DNA of 64,000 bases, taken from positions 806,001 through 870,000 of the forward strand of contig NZ_JAJDFX010000002.1 of the NCBI RefSeq assembly GCF_024704385.1, in the 5' to 3' direction. A program made the translations under genes and the position numbers. Of this stretch, positions 46,215 through 55,175 are shown piece by piece; position 1 is the stretch's first letter, and every line of letters begins with the position of its first letter. This DNA comes from Cellulomonas sp. P24. GTDB taxonomy: Bacteria > Actinomycetota > Actinomycetes > Actinomycetales > Cellulomonadaceae. The notes beneath the pieces were generated by a model. That model did not search any database. It saw only the letters and a program-made list of their open reading frames with translations, and was not told the DNA's origin.

Positions 46215-47758
46215 GAGCTCACCGGTGAGGCCGGTACGGCATCGGGTGCAGCGGCAACGCCGGAGGACGCACCGGCATCGACTGCCACGTCGTCGCGGGT
46301 GAACACCGCCATCTGCGTGGGAGGGCCGACCTCGCCGTCCTCGGCGCCCACCGGCCGGAATACGACCGTGTAGCCGTACATGCGAGCCCCGGCCTCGGCC
46401 CACTCTCGGAACTGCGCGCGGTCCCACTCGAACCGGTGGTCATGGTGCCGCACCGTCCCCGCACGGAGGGCGGGGAACCGCACGTTGTACTCCGCGTTCG
46501 GGGTGGTGACGATCAGCGTGCGGGGGCGAGCGTGGCCGAGCACCGCTCGTTCGAGCGCCGGGAGCCGTGGCGGGTCGACGTGCTCGATGACCTCCATGAG
46601 CACCGCCGCGTCGAAGCCGGCGACCCGGGCGTCCCGGTAGGTGACGGACGACTGCACCAGCTCGATCCGACGCCGCTTGACCTCCGGCAGGCTCTCCAGG
46701 TGCAGCCGTCGGGTGGCGAGCTGCAGAGCCCGGAACGACACGTCGACCCCGAGGAGGCGCTCGTACGTCCGGTCGCCCAGAAGTGCAGACAGGAGGGTTC
46801 CCTCACCGCAGCCCAGGTCGACGACGGAGCGTGCGCCCGACTCGGCGATAGCTGCCAGCACGGCGTCGAGGCGTCGGTGCGCGAGCGGCACGGGTGGAGC
46901 GTCGGGTTGCCCGGCGGCGGAGTCGCTGAGGGCGGCGTCCACGCCGACCGGTGACGCGGCGTCAGCCGTCGACCCGTCCGGGACGACGACGGCATCATCG
47001 AGGGCTTCAGAGAGAACGTCGTCCACGTCGGCAAGGCGTTCGAGCGCCGAGGTCGCGAGACCGCGCTGGTTGGCGAGGTACCGATGCACGATGCGCTCAC
47101 GGTCCGGGTGCGTGGCCAACCAGCCCTCGCCTGCACGCATCAGCTTGTCGATCTCCTCGTGCCCGACCCAGTAGTGCTTGTCGGCGTCCAGGGCAGGGAG
47201 CAGGACATAGAGATGACTGAGCGCGTCGGACAACCGCAGAGTGCCGGAGAGTCGCAGGTCGACGTACCGGGAGTCGCCCCAGCGGGGGATCTCCGGGTCG
47301 AGCGGAACCGGTGTCGCATCGACCTGCCAGCCGAGCGGGGCGAACATCTGTTCCGCGACGGCCGCGCCGCCACGGCACGAGACCGCCGGCGCGTGGATCT
47401 CCAACGGGATCGCACATCCAGGAAGCTCGGGACGCGCGTCGCACCGTCCGGCGATCGCCGTCCGATACACCCGGCCGAGAGCGACAGCCAACATCGACGA
47501 CGCGGCGTACGGCCGGTCGTTGACGTACTGCGCCAGACTGAAACCCGCCCGCTGGTCCCCGGACCTGCCGCGGACCAGGGCGATCGGGTCCACCTCGAGA
47601 AGCAGGGCCGCGGTGCAGCGCTCCTCGGTCGCCTCGGGGTAGAAGACGTAGGCCGTACCCACCGAGAGCTCGAACGACTGGACCTTGCCAGGATGCTTGT
47701 GAAGTAGGAAGCCGAGATCCGTCGCCGACGGCGCGGTCGACGTCACGGTGAGCAGCAT
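46211..47758 (-). CDS. hen1: 3'-terminal RNA ribose 2'-O-methyltransferase Hen1
   Basis: A 515-aa protein. The N-terminal half (from 'SATDLGFLLHKHPGKVQSFE') is the bacterial Hen1 domain that binds and activates Pnkp ligase. The C-terminal half is the SAM methyltransferase, with 'VVDLGCGEGTLLSALLG', 'AVLMEVIEHVDPPRL' and 'VRHHDHRFEWDRAQF'. The Glu-x-x-His and His-His pattern needed for metal-assisted 2'-O-methylation is present. It methylates the repaired 3' end so the junction resists being cut again. The start is set at ATG 47758; ATG 47764 is also in frame. It is the first gene of the repair operon and divergent from the NTPase. Confidence 0.95.
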   Translation of the reverse strand: MLLTVTSTAPSATDLGFLLHKHPGKVQSFELSVGTAYVFYPEATEERCTAALLLEVDPIALVRGRSGDQRAGFSLAQYVNDRPYAASSMLAVALGRVYRTAIAGRCDARPELPGCAIPLEIHAPAVSCRGGAAVAEQMFAPLGWQVDATPVPLDPEIPRWGDSRYVDLRLSGTLRLSDALSHLYVLLPALDADKHYWVGHEEIDKLMRAGEGWLATHPDRERIVHRYLANQRGLATSALERLADVDDVLSEALDDAVVVPDGSTADAASPVGVDAALSDSAAGQPDAPPVPLAHRRLDAVLAAIAESGARSVVDLGCGEGTLLSALLGDRTYERLLGVDVSFRALQLATRRLHLESLPEVKRRRIELVQSSVTYRDARVAGFDAAVLMEVIEHVDPPRLPALERAVLGHARPRTLIVTTPNAEYNVRFPALRAGTVRHHDHRFEWDRAQFREWAEAGARMYGYTVVFRPVGAEDGEVGPPTQMAVFTRDDVAVDAGASSGVAAAPDAVPASPVSS

Positions 47759-47908
47759 GTCCATGATCCTGCCACCGTGAGCCGCCAACGAGCTCGGCTT
47801 CTGAACATCGCGTTCAGAGGCGTCTTCGCGCGGTAACCCCGTCGAACCAGCAAGATCGCCCGCTTCCTGTGGTATCCATGACTTACGCTACCCAGTTGGA
47901 GAATCGCC
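47759..47908. promoter_or_regulatory. Shared divergent promoter region, hen1 and NTPase
   Basis: A 150-bp gap lies between the two start codons. It is the only place for both promoters and includes an AT-richer patch (47865-47905). No clear operator palindrome is seen. Joint placement suggests coordinated or mutually exclusive expression, but this is inference. Confidence 0.4.
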
Positions 47909-50506
47909 ATGGATCAGACTCCGAATTTCCTCCCAACCCAGCGCATGCTGGAACGGGTCGAGATCGCACGCAGCGACTCCGATACTGCGTACTTCTTCGA
48001 ACTGCTCTACCTCGGGGAGTTCACGATCAAGCTCATCACGGTGGAACTTCTCGCGGGCCTCCGGGATGACCGAGATCGGCAGCGGTACGCGCTGGAACAC
48101 AGACTCGTGCGTGCCGACGGAATCGGCGCGTGGGCTGAGATCGTAGATGAAGCCCTGACTGGCCCCGCCAGTCAACATTTTGTACCCGACGCACGGGATT
48201 CGCAGACCGCCATCGCGATGACGTTCGGTCCCGGTGACGGCAGTTGGCAACGTCGAGCCGTAGATCACCTCAATGCTGCGTGTCGGTACCTTGAGCCCAC
48301 CTATGGCGACACATCTGCACTAAAGGTCTCTTTGAGGAACTGGATCAGAGATTTCGTGTGGCTGCGCAACCGTACTCGCGGCCACGGTTCCCCGAAACCA
48401 GAAATGCTCTCCACGCTAAGTCCGCGACTCCAGGAATCCCTCGATGCGGTACTGAACGGCTCGCCGACCTTCTCCCGATCGTGGGTGCACCTGAAGCGCG
48501 GACTATCCGGCAAGTACCGAGTGACGCGCTTCGGCGGCGACCGATCACCATTCGCGCATCTCGCCGCAGAGGCCGATCACCAACTCGCGGACGGCATCTA
48601 TGTGGCCCAAGGCGAGCCGAGACGGGTGCAACTACTTTTCACAGATGCCGATCTGACCGACTTCTTTGTGCCAAACGGAGCCTTCCGTGGTGACGTCTTC
48701 GAGGCGGTCTCATATGTTACGGACGATCGTCGGTCGATACCAGGTGCCAGTTGGCTACTGCCCGCGGACGCTGAGCCGCCGAGCGAGACCGCTGCATATC
48801 CGGGACTTGAGGTCGTAGGCGAATCGTTCACAAATATGCCACCACGGCGAAGTGGATACATTTCCCGCCCCACACTCGAATCCGAGTTGGACTCAGTGCT
48901 CTGCGATGATCGGCATCCCGTGATCACGCTCCACGGGCGTGGCGGGGTGGGCAAGACATCGATGGCACTGGAGGTTCTCCACAGAATCGCCGAAGTGAGC
49001 GAGTTCTCTGCGATCGTCTGGTTCAGCGCCCGTGACATTGACCTCCTCCCGGACGGACCTAAGGTCGTTCGCGCGGACGTCCTCTCGATCGACGATATTG
49101 CACGGGACTTCGCTCGACTCCTTACTGGGGCAAAGCCCAAGATCTCCGATGCTCGTCGACTTATAACAGCTGCGCTATCTGGCACGTCCGCGGATGGCCC
49201 GTATCTCTTCGTCTTCGATAACTTTGAAACCATTCGCGCTCAGGGCGAACTCTACGCATATCTGTCAAACGCCGTGCGATTGCCAAACAAAGTGCTCATC
49301 ACAACCCGCAGCCGAGACTTCAAGGCAGACTACCCTGTCGAGGTCGGCGGGATGGCCCGGGAGGAGTACCAACTCCTCGTGCAGGACGTGGCTGGACGGC
49401 TGGGGATATCAAGTCTTCTCGACGAAGAGTACAAAGAGCGCCTATACGAAGAGTCCGATGGACACCCCTATATCACGAAGGTCCTTCTCGGCGAAGTGGC
49501 CCACGCAGGACGAAAGGTCGCATTCAAGCCGGTTGTGGCGACGAAGGCTGCGGTTCTTGACGCGCTATTCGATCGCTCTTTTGCCTCCCTCTCGCTTGCC
49601 GGAAAGCGCGTGTTCCTGACCTTGTGCAGCTGGCGGTCGCTTGTGCCCCGTATTGGCCTGGAGGCGGTACTATTGCGCCCGGGCAACGAGCGATTTGATA
49701 TAGATGCAGCCGTCGCCGAACTGGCGCAAGCATCCCTAATTGAGGAGGTGTGGTCCGAGGAGGACTCTTCGTCATTCCTTTCGGTACCGCTCGCGGCCGC
49801 CGTCTTCGGAAAGAGGAAGCTGGTTGCTTCGCCTCTTAAGATCGCCGTTGAGGCCGATATTGATCTCCTTCACAGCTTCGGAGCGGCGACAGCTGGAGAA
49901 GTTGCGGCCGGATTGGGCCCGCGAGTTGACCGTCTCGCCAAGGTGGTCGCCCAGCGAATCGCCGAGGGCGCGAATCGAGATCAGGAGCTCGCGGTGGTTC
50001 AGTATATTGCCACTGCGTACCCAAAGGCATGGCTGAATGTTGCTCAGATCGAGGAGGACGGCGGCAATCTTGCAGAGGCGGCCGCGTCAGTACGGCGCTA
50101 TCTGGAAGCAAGGCCGGATGACGAAAGCGGGTGGCGCAAGCTTGCGCAGTTGTGTCGCGCGGCAGGGGATTCGCTCGGCGAGGTGAGCGCGCGCATTGAG
50201 TTGGCCGAAAGAGCGAGTACGGACTTCTATGACTTAAGCATGGCTGCTCAGCGACTCAACTACCTTCTGTCGACCAAAGAAGTGAGTCTTGAGGCCGACG
50301 AGCGGCTCATGGCGGTGGGCCGGCTTCGGCTCGTCATCGAGGCGCGGTGGCGCGAGGCCGATGCTACCGACCTTTCGCGACTGGCGTGGCTGTGCATGCA
50401 CGACCACGATCTCGAAGGTGCGAGGCACTGGGCCTCAGTTGGACTCGAGTCGGAGCCGGACAACGAGCACTGCCGTCGACTCGTTGAGCGACTCACGAGT
50501 TCGTAG
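47909..50506 (+). CDS. STAND-type NTPase with HEPN-like N-terminal region and TPR-like C-terminus
   Basis: An 865-aa protein. Residues 1-320 are a helical effector-like region with Arg153-x5-His159 ('WLRNRTRGHG'), the spacing of HEPN ribonuclease active sites. Residues about 320-600 form an NB-ARC/AAA-like NTPase: Walker A 'GRGGVGKTS' (343-351), Walker B 'YLFVFDNFE' and sensor 'VLITTRSRD'. After a winged-helix-like part, residues about 700-860 have TPR-type helix pairs ('NLAEAAASVRRYLEARPDD'). This is the effector-switch-sensor plan of anti-phage STAND proteins. It has lower GC, with TTA and ATA codons, unlike host genes. An RNase role is inference from the motif. Confidence 0.75.
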   Translation: MDQTPNFLPTQRMLERVEIARSDSDTAYFFELLYLGEFTIKLITVELLAGLRDDRDRQRYALEHRLVRADGIGAWAEIVDEALTGPASQHFVPDARDSQTAIAMTFGPGDGSWQRRAVDHLNAACRYLEPTYGDTSALKVSLRNWIRDFVWLRNRTRGHGSPKPEMLSTLSPRLQESLDAVLNGSPTFSRSWVHLKRGLSGKYRVTRFGGDRSPFAHLAAEADHQLADGIYVAQGEPRRVQLLFTDADLTDFFVPNGAFRGDVFEAVSYVTDDRRSIPGASWLLPADAEPPSETAAYPGLEVVGESFTNMPPRRSGYISRPTLESELDSVLCDDRHPVITLHGRGGVGKTSMALEVLHRIAEVSEFSAIVWFSARDIDLLPDGPKVVRADVLSIDDIARDFARLLTGAKPKISDARRLITAALSGTSADGPYLFVFDNFETIRAQGELYAYLSNAVRLPNKVLITTRSRDFKADYPVEVGGMAREEYQLLVQDVAGRLGISSLLDEEYKERLYEESDGHPYITKVLLGEVAHAGRKVAFKPVVATKAAVLDALFDRSFASLSLAGKRVFLTLCSWRSLVPRIGLEAVLLRPGNERFDIDAAVAELAQASLIEEVWSEEDSSSFLSVPLAAAVFGKRKLVASPLKIAVEADIDLLHSFGAATAGEVAAGLGPRVDRLAKVVAQRIAEGANRDQELAVVQYIATAYPKAWLNVAQIEEDGGNLAEAAASVRRYLEARPDDESGWRKLAQLCRAAGDSLGEVSARIELAERASTDFYDLSMAAQRLNYLLSTKEVSLEADERLMAVGRLRLVIEARWREADATDLSRLAWLCMHDHDLEGARHWASVGLESEPDNEHCRRLVERLTSS

Positions 50507-50752
50507 AGCCCCGCGGGGTCCGATCGCAGGTCGGCGCGGCCCGGAGGTGTCGGTCCCCAACGACGCGGTCGCTTCGCGCGTGTGTTGGTCCTGAGGTCGG
50601 CGTGGCCAACGCCTCGGGCAGACACTCCTCGCCGTGGTGCCAGAAGTGTCTACGCCCATTCTGACAACTCGGGTTGTCGTAGACCGGGAGGTCTTCGGGA
50701 GTCGGCACCGAGGCGTCGATCGTTTGGGGCGGGTTCGTGGGATCGTGAGGTC

Positions 50753-51031
50753 GTGAGCGCGCTGACCTGTCCGATGTGCGGAAGTGAGATCGATGCGTCC
50801 GGACCGGGCGTGGCGTCGCATCATCCGGACTACGACCCGTTGCGTGGTTGGGCTTCTTCCTGGGTCCCGTTTGTCGAGGATCTCCGGGGATCGCCGCCGC
50901 GGCTCGTGCATGCCGCATGCTTCGCGAACGAGCAAGGGATCGATGCCCTGATCGAGCTCTTCCACACGCGCGACTTGGCCGTGCGGCAGACGGAGCACGA
51001 ACGGTGGCGGAAGGACCGCGGGATCGCCTGA
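50753..51031 (+). CDS. Small putative zinc-binding protein, 92 aa
   Basis: No family is recognised. The start is GTG 50753 ('SALTCPMCGSEIDASGPG'). A CxxC pair (CPMCG) and a later His/Cys pair ('LVHAACFA') could bind one zinc in a treble-clef or ribbon fold. A histidine pair 'SHHPDYDP' sits between them. The C-terminus is charged (RQTEHERWRKDRG). It follows the NTPase gene by about 250 bp on the same strand. Whether it belongs to the same system is unknown. Confidence 0.5.
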   Translation: MSALTCPMCGSEIDASGPGVASHHPDYDPLRGWASSWVPFVEDLRGSPPRLVHAACFANEQGIDALIELFHTRDLAVRQTEHERWRKDRGIA

Positions 51032-51187
51032 GCCGAGCCGCGCGGACTGTCGCGGCGTGCCGCCAACTTTCTTGGATGCCGAGCGGACGGCGGCCGGCAT
51101 CGTGATGCAAGAAGAGTCTTCGTCTCAGCAACCGTGGTTGTCAGTGGTCAGCACCAGCATGATGGCGAGGGAGCGGCTGGAGGCGCG

Positions 51188-51598
51188 ATGGGCAAGGGAC
51201 GGCGGGAGCGGGAGGAGCGGGCTGCGGCGCGCAGGGCGCCCGCGGCGGGGCCGGCGGAGCAGGTCGCGTGGGACGAGATCGCAGCGCTGCTTCCGCCCCG
51301 CCACGGGCAGGTTCCGCCGACGACAGTGCCGCCTCGGCTGGCAGCTCGTCCGTCGGCTGGCCGCTCGGCAATGTCGGCACGGGCGCCTGCTCGGCGGCCG
51401 CGCGGGCAGCGGGAGTTCGTCGAGCTCGCCCGTCTCGCTGCAGAGCGCGACCAGGTTCGCGAGGTGCTGGCTGCAGCGGAGGCGGCGATCGCCAAGCAGA
51501 TGCATCGGGAGCGTCGGGCAGGCGCGAGCTGGGGCGACATCGGCCAGGCACTGGGCGTGAGCCGCCAGGGTGCTCGTCAGCGGTTCGGCGAGGGGTAG
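51188..51598 (+). CDS. Small HTH protein, 136 aa
   Basis: An Arg/Ala-rich N-terminal half (1-75), then a helix ('FVELARLAAERDQVREVLAAA') and a C-terminal helix-turn-helix ('GASWGDIGQALGVSRQGARQ'). Such short proteins are common in actinobacterial chromosomes and islands and probably bind DNA. ATG 51188 has TGGAGG upstream. No partner gene is evident. Confidence 0.6.
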   Translation: MGKGRREREERAAARRAPAAGPAEQVAWDEIAALLPPRHGQVPPTTVPPRLAARPSAGRSAMSARAPARRPRGQREFVELARLAAERDQVREVLAAAEAAIAKQMHRERRAGASWGDIGQALGVSRQGARQRFGEG

Positions 51599-51974
51599 TC
51601 CACGGGCCCAGGTGATCGGCACGGCGCGCAGATTCGTCGTCGGGCACCTGGGCATCGTGGTCGCCGTCCGCAACCGCTACTCGGTGAGGGCAACGCGTCG
51701 CGCGCCGATCCCGACCGGCCGCGAGGTTCCGTGCGGCGGTCGCGATTCTCGCCCTCGGTACACGCGCCCCGCGGGCGCAGACGACGACGCAGGGTGCGCG
51801 TGATGTGCCTGGTCACGAGGGTGGCGCTCATGTTGGTCGCACTTCCGCATACCTCCTAGTAGGGAGACTGCGCGCGGTCTGCCCGATCGGTCGCCACCGG
51901 TCGTGCCGGTTGACGCGTCTTCTCCCTCCGATCCGCGCACCTCACGGGTGCGCGGCCGACGATGGAAGCCTGCG
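51599..51974. other. Gene-poor stretch before the excisionase gene
   Basis: Open frames in this stretch are Arg/Pro-rich shadows without ribosome binding sites. A short symmetric piece, CCTCC-TAGTA-GGGAG, lies at 51854-51868. Otherwise nothing is recognised. Confidence 0.35.
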
Positions 51975-52355
51975 ATGAACCAGGACGCGACGAGTCGTGA
52001 CGTGATGACGATGACACCGGAGGAGGTCGCCCAGCGGCTGGGGATCTCGGCGTGGTGGGTGCGCGAGCAGATCCGGCGCGGGCGGGTGCCGCATCTGCGC
52101 TTCGGCCGGCGGCGGATCGCGCTGCTGCCCGCACATGTGGACGCGATCATCGAGCTGGTGACCGTGGAGCCGGTGGGGTGGCAGGGGAACGGCGAGAGCG
52201 ACGGACCTGCGTCAGGCTCGGGCGGAGACGCATCGGTCAAGCCGCCGATGGCGTCAGGAACTGCGTCAGTCGACCTGACGGCACTCCATCCGACGGACCG
52301 CTCCGTTCGCGCGCACCGGCGACGGCCCCACGTCCAAGGCGACCAGCTCTTCTGA
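51975..52355 (+). CDS. Excisionase-like helix-turn-helix DNA-binding protein
   Basis: A 126-aa protein. The N-terminal 65 residues are a MerR/excisionase-type winged helix ('MTPEEVAQRLGISAWWVRE', 'QIRRGRVPHLRFGRRRIALL'). The rest is a disordered Gly/Ser/Arg-rich tail. Such proteins steer tyrosine integrases toward excision; its place inside the island supports that. A plain regulator is the alternative. The start is ATG 51975. Confidence 0.7.
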   Translation: MNQDATSRDVMTMTPEEVAQRLGISAWWVREQIRRGRVPHLRFGRRRIALLPAHVDAIIELVTVEPVGWQGNGESDGPASGSGGDASVKPPMASGTASVDLTALHPTDRSVRAHRRRPHVQGDQLF

Positions 52356-52381
52356 CCTGCGGTCGGTCATCGGCCCCGCCA

Positions 52382-53143
52382 TCACGCCGACGCGGCCAGG
52401 CGCCAGGCCTCACGGACGGAGTCAAGCGCGTCAGCGGCGGTCACTCGCAACCTCGTCTGGTGCCCGAGGGCACCGCGCCATACGGTCTCGTCAGGAGCGG
52501 TCTCGAAGACCCAGCTCGCAGGCGGCCGCGCCTGCGGACCCCGGCGGACGAACACCTCGAGCGCGCCGGCGTCAATGAGACCTCGCTCGCCCATCGCCCA
52601 GAGGTCGTAGAGATCACGGGGCGCGTGCCGGTCCATCCACGCGCTGAGCTTGGCACCGGCGAAGCCAGCTGCCGTCAGGGTGCGGAGCCGCGCCGGTGGA
52701 GCGTCGCTGTAGCGCTGCTCGATGTCGCGGACCTCGGTGGGCCAGAGGTAGCCGTCGCCGCTGACGAGCTGAACCTGGACACTTGCGGTCCCCGCGAACA
52801 CGAGCGTCGTCGGCTGGCTGCCTGTTGTCGCGCTCAACGCGGGGCGCCAGGTGGGCCGTCCGTGGCTCCGCGCCAGATCCCGCCGAACGGCCGCCTCGAT
52901 CTGCCCGGCGACGTCGGTGCGCGGAGCGAAAGCGATGAGGTCGACGTCCTCACTGAGCCGGGCATCCGTCAGGAAGGTGCGCGAGAGCGCCGTGCCCCCG
53001 AAGAAGACGACATCGTCGGTAGCGACACCCGTCGAGATCGCCGCGAGGACATGGGAGATGAGGTGGTCGCGGCGCACCTGCTCGAGGTCCGCACCGAATG
53101 CGTCTGCGACAGCCGCCCACTCGTCACGCTGGAGGGAAGTCAT
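52382..53143 (-). CDS. abiEii: AbiEii-type nucleotidyltransferase toxin
   Basis: A 253-aa protein of the AbiEii/AbiGii family. The nucleotidyltransferase signature is present: 'DDVVFFGGTALSRTFL' followed by 'RLSEDVDLIAF' (catalytic Asp-x-Asp), with a later Lys in 'GAKLSAWMDRHAPRDLYDL'. In type IV toxin-antitoxin systems the toxin blocks growth by modifying RNA with nucleotides (shown for AbiEii/MenT relatives). ATG 53143 overlaps the antitoxin stop by 4 bp. It ends only 27 bp from the convergent excisionase gene. Confidence 0.9.
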   Translation of the reverse strand: MTSLQRDEWAAVADAFGADLEQVRRDHLISHVLAAISTGVATDDVVFFGGTALSRTFLTDARLSEDVDLIAFAPRTDVAGQIEAAVRRDLARSHGRPTWRPALSATTGSQPTTLVFAGTASVQVQLVSGDGYLWPTEVRDIEQRYSDAPPARLRTLTAAGFAGAKLSAWMDRHAPRDLYDLWAMGERGLIDAGALEVFVRRGPQARPPASWVFETAPDETVWRGALGHQTRLRVTAADALDSVREAWRLAASA

Positions 53144-53775
53144 CGGCCGACCGCAACGCGCCGAAGCGTCGCACGCATTCTCTGCCGGGCAGCGATCTCC
53201 TCAAGGACTTCGGTGTCGCACTCCGGCCAGAGTGCCGCAATCGCCTCCAGGGCGTCGACGTCCTCGGCCTGCGGGTCGTTCCGGGCGAGGTCCAGCACCG
53301 TCTGCTCGGGTGTGGTGGCGAGCGCCGGGCCGAGGTCGGTCTGGACGAGCACGGCGTCGAGCGTCGTGACGTCGCGCGTGACGAATCTGACGTCGCCGTC
53401 CCGGTCGGCCAGACGCAGCGGACGCCGCCGGGTAGGAACCGCGACATAGCCCGTGCCGATGGCGCGTGGAAGCGCGCGGTGGACTCGCGCAGCGGTGAGG
53501 CCGGTGAGCACCGGAACACGGTCGCCATACAGGGCGGTGGCGACCGCAGCAGTCGCCGCCTCGAGCGTCGGCCGCCACGTCGCGGGGTCACTTTCCGGCG
53601 GAATGGCGCAGTAGATTCCGTGGGCCAGACGGTGCAAGAGGCCACGGCGTTCGAACTCGCGAATCTCCTGCCTCGGATGCGCATAATCGAGCGCAAGCTC
53701 GGCGGTGCGGATCGTGCGCAGCGGCGCGCGAGCGGCGCGCCTGACGACCTCCGTGCGTGCACTCATATCGCACAT
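53140..53775 (-). CDS. abiEi: AbiEi-type antitoxin
   Basis: A 211-aa protein with an N-terminal winged helix ('IRTAELALDYAHPRQEIREF', 'RRGLLHRLAHGIYCAIPP') and a C-terminal antitoxin domain ('TGLTAARVHRALPRAIG', 'VTTLDAVLVQTDLGPALATT'). AbiEi proteins neutralise the toxin and bind two inverted repeats at their own promoter. ATG 53775 has AGGAG 8-12 bases upstream and the repeats described at 53776-53795. It is the first gene of the pair. Confidence 0.88.
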   Translation of the reverse strand: MCDMSARTEVVRRAARAPLRTIRTAELALDYAHPRQEIREFERRGLLHRLAHGIYCAIPPESDPATWRPTLEAATAAVATALYGDRVPVLTGLTAARVHRALPRAIGTGYVAVPTRRRPLRLADRDGDVRFVTRDVTTLDAVLVQTDLGPALATTPEQTVLDLARNDPQAEDVDALEAIAALWPECDTEVLEEIAARQRMRATLRRVAVGR

Positions 53776-53795
53776 AGTAGGCTCCTGAACCTACT
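53776..53795. promoter_or_regulatory. Inverted repeat at the abiE promoter
   Basis: AGTAGG (53776-53781) and CCTACT (53790-53795) face each other across 8 bases, right before the antitoxin start. Known AbiEi proteins bind such repeats to repress the operon. Confidence 0.5.
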
Positions 53796-53882
53796 TTTCG
53801 CACACTGTTCTTCGTGTCGGACCAGTCCCAGAACTGGCCGCCAGGTCACCGCCGGCCGTCGCGGCGACTTCTGTCCCGCTCA

Positions 53883-55097
53883 TCACTTCCTGGCGCCGGC
53901 GCGCCCGTCCAGGTCCGCTGCGGCCCCACCGGGCGCCGCCAACCCGGCCATCGCCCTCCCCGCCGCATCGGCCGCCGCCCGCTGCTGGTCCGGCATCAGG
54001 TGTGCGTAGGTCTCCGTCGTCGTCGTGATCGACTCGTGCCCGAGCCGCCGCTGCAGCACGAACAGGTCCGTTCCGGCAGCGATCATCCAGGACGCGTGCG
54101 TGTGCCGAAGGTCGTGCACGCGTGGTCGCTTCGTCAGCCGGGGCGCGTCGAGGTCGGGCGATCCGTCTGCCAGCCGAGGGTTGCACGCCGCGTCGAGCGC
54201 CGGTGTCCACGTCGTCGTCCAGAACCGCGAAGACGAGAGCTGCGACCCGACCGTGTTGGTGAACAGCAGCTCGTCGGGCGCCTTCCCAGCGACGAGCGGC
54301 AGCAGCACGTCCACGAGGTCATCGGGCAGCGACACCGTCCGCCGCGCCCGCTTCGTCTTGGGCGGCCCGACGTACCAGTGCCGATCGGCGTCACGCTTCC
54401 ACGCCTTCGTCACCCGCAGAGTCGCCGGTCGCGCGGTCAGGTCGACGTCCCCGGCCGTCAGCGCCGTCGCCTCGCCCCACCGCAGCCCCGTCGCCACGAG
54501 CGTGAGCACCAGCGGCTGGTAGTGCGCGGACACCTTCGACAGCAGCAGCCCGAACTCGTCGCGCGTGAGGACTGTCATCTCGTCGCGGGTCGCCACCGAC
54601 TTCGGCAGCTCGACTCCGACGCACGGGTTGTCGGTCCGGTAGCCCAGCCGCGTCGCGGTCGTCATCGCCGCCGACAGCAGCCCGTGCACGTTGGCGATCG
54701 TCTTGGGTGCGAGGCCCTTGTCCGCCATCGCGCGCACCCATCCGGCCACGTGCCGGTACGTGAGGGCGCTGACGGGATAGGACCCGAGGACCGGCGCGAT
54801 GTGCGCCGTCAGCTGCTGGCGATAGTGCGCCCGCGTGTCCGCGCCGACACCCGTGAGCAGGTCGATGTGCTCGGACATGGCCTCGAGCACCGTCGGGCCC
54901 GGTTTCCGCACCGCCTCGGCAATGCGCGCCGCCTCGGCCGCGTGGCCGCCGGCCGCCTCGATGAGCTCTTTCGCGACGCGCGCCTCGCGTTCGTCGTCGT
55001 ACGTGAGCGACGTCTGGCGTCCCGTCTCGGGATCGCGCCACAGCACCGCGAACGAGCGTGTCCCGTCGGCTCGTCGACGCTCCCGCACGCTGGCCAT
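53883..55097 (-). CDS. Tyrosine recombinase (phage-type integrase)
   Basis: A 404-aa integrase. It has an N-terminal arm-binding domain, a SAM-like core-binding domain ('VLEAMSEHIDLLTGVGADTR') and the catalytic domain with Arg in 'LVATGLRWGEATAL', His-x-x-Arg in 'VHDLRHTHASWMI', His in 'RRLGHESITTTTETYAH' and the nucleophile Tyr in 'ETYAHL'. It lies 76 bp from the tmRNA 3' end and reads away from it, the usual layout for islands that use tRNA/tmRNA sites. The start at ATG 55097 is the best of several without a clear ribosome binding site. Confidence 0.92.
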   Translation of the reverse strand: MASVRERRRADGTRSFAVLWRDPETGRQTSLTYDDEREARVAKELIEAAGGHAAEAARIAEAVRKPGPTVLEAMSEHIDLLTGVGADTRAHYRQQLTAHIAPVLGSYPVSALTYRHVAGWVRAMADKGLAPKTIANVHGLLSAAMTTATRLGYRTDNPCVGVELPKSVATRDEMTVLTRDEFGLLLSKVSAHYQPLVLTLVATGLRWGEATALTAGDVDLTARPATLRVTKAWKRDADRHWYVGPPKTKRARRTVSLPDDLVDVLLPLVAGKAPDELLFTNTVGSQLSSSRFWTTTWTPALDAACNPRLADGSPDLDAPRLTKRPRVHDLRHTHASWMIAAGTDLFVLQRRLGHESITTTTETYAHLMPDQQRAAADAAGRAMAGLAAPGGAAADLDGRAGARK

Positions 55098-55098
55098 A

Positions 55099-55144
55099 GA
55101 CACAAAAATAGCCACCCGTGTCAACGGATGGCTATCCCTGTGTC
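55099..55144. terminator. Hairpin between integrase and tmRNA
   Basis: ATAGCCACCCGT (55108-55119) pairs with ACGGATGGCTAT (55124-55135) with one mismatch, and GACACA/TGTGTC extends the stem outward. It is related in sequence to the hairpin at 43379-43424. It probably ends tmRNA transcription. Confidence 0.6.
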
Positions 55145-55175
55145 AACAAGACTTGCGTTCCCGCAGGTCAGAGTG

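Noticed and set aside
50493-50752. Minus-strand frame with 'CQNGRRHFWHHGEECLP'
   Set aside because: A short patch looks protein-like, but there is no start site or ribosome binding site and the rest is Arg/Pro-rich. Not enough to call a gene.
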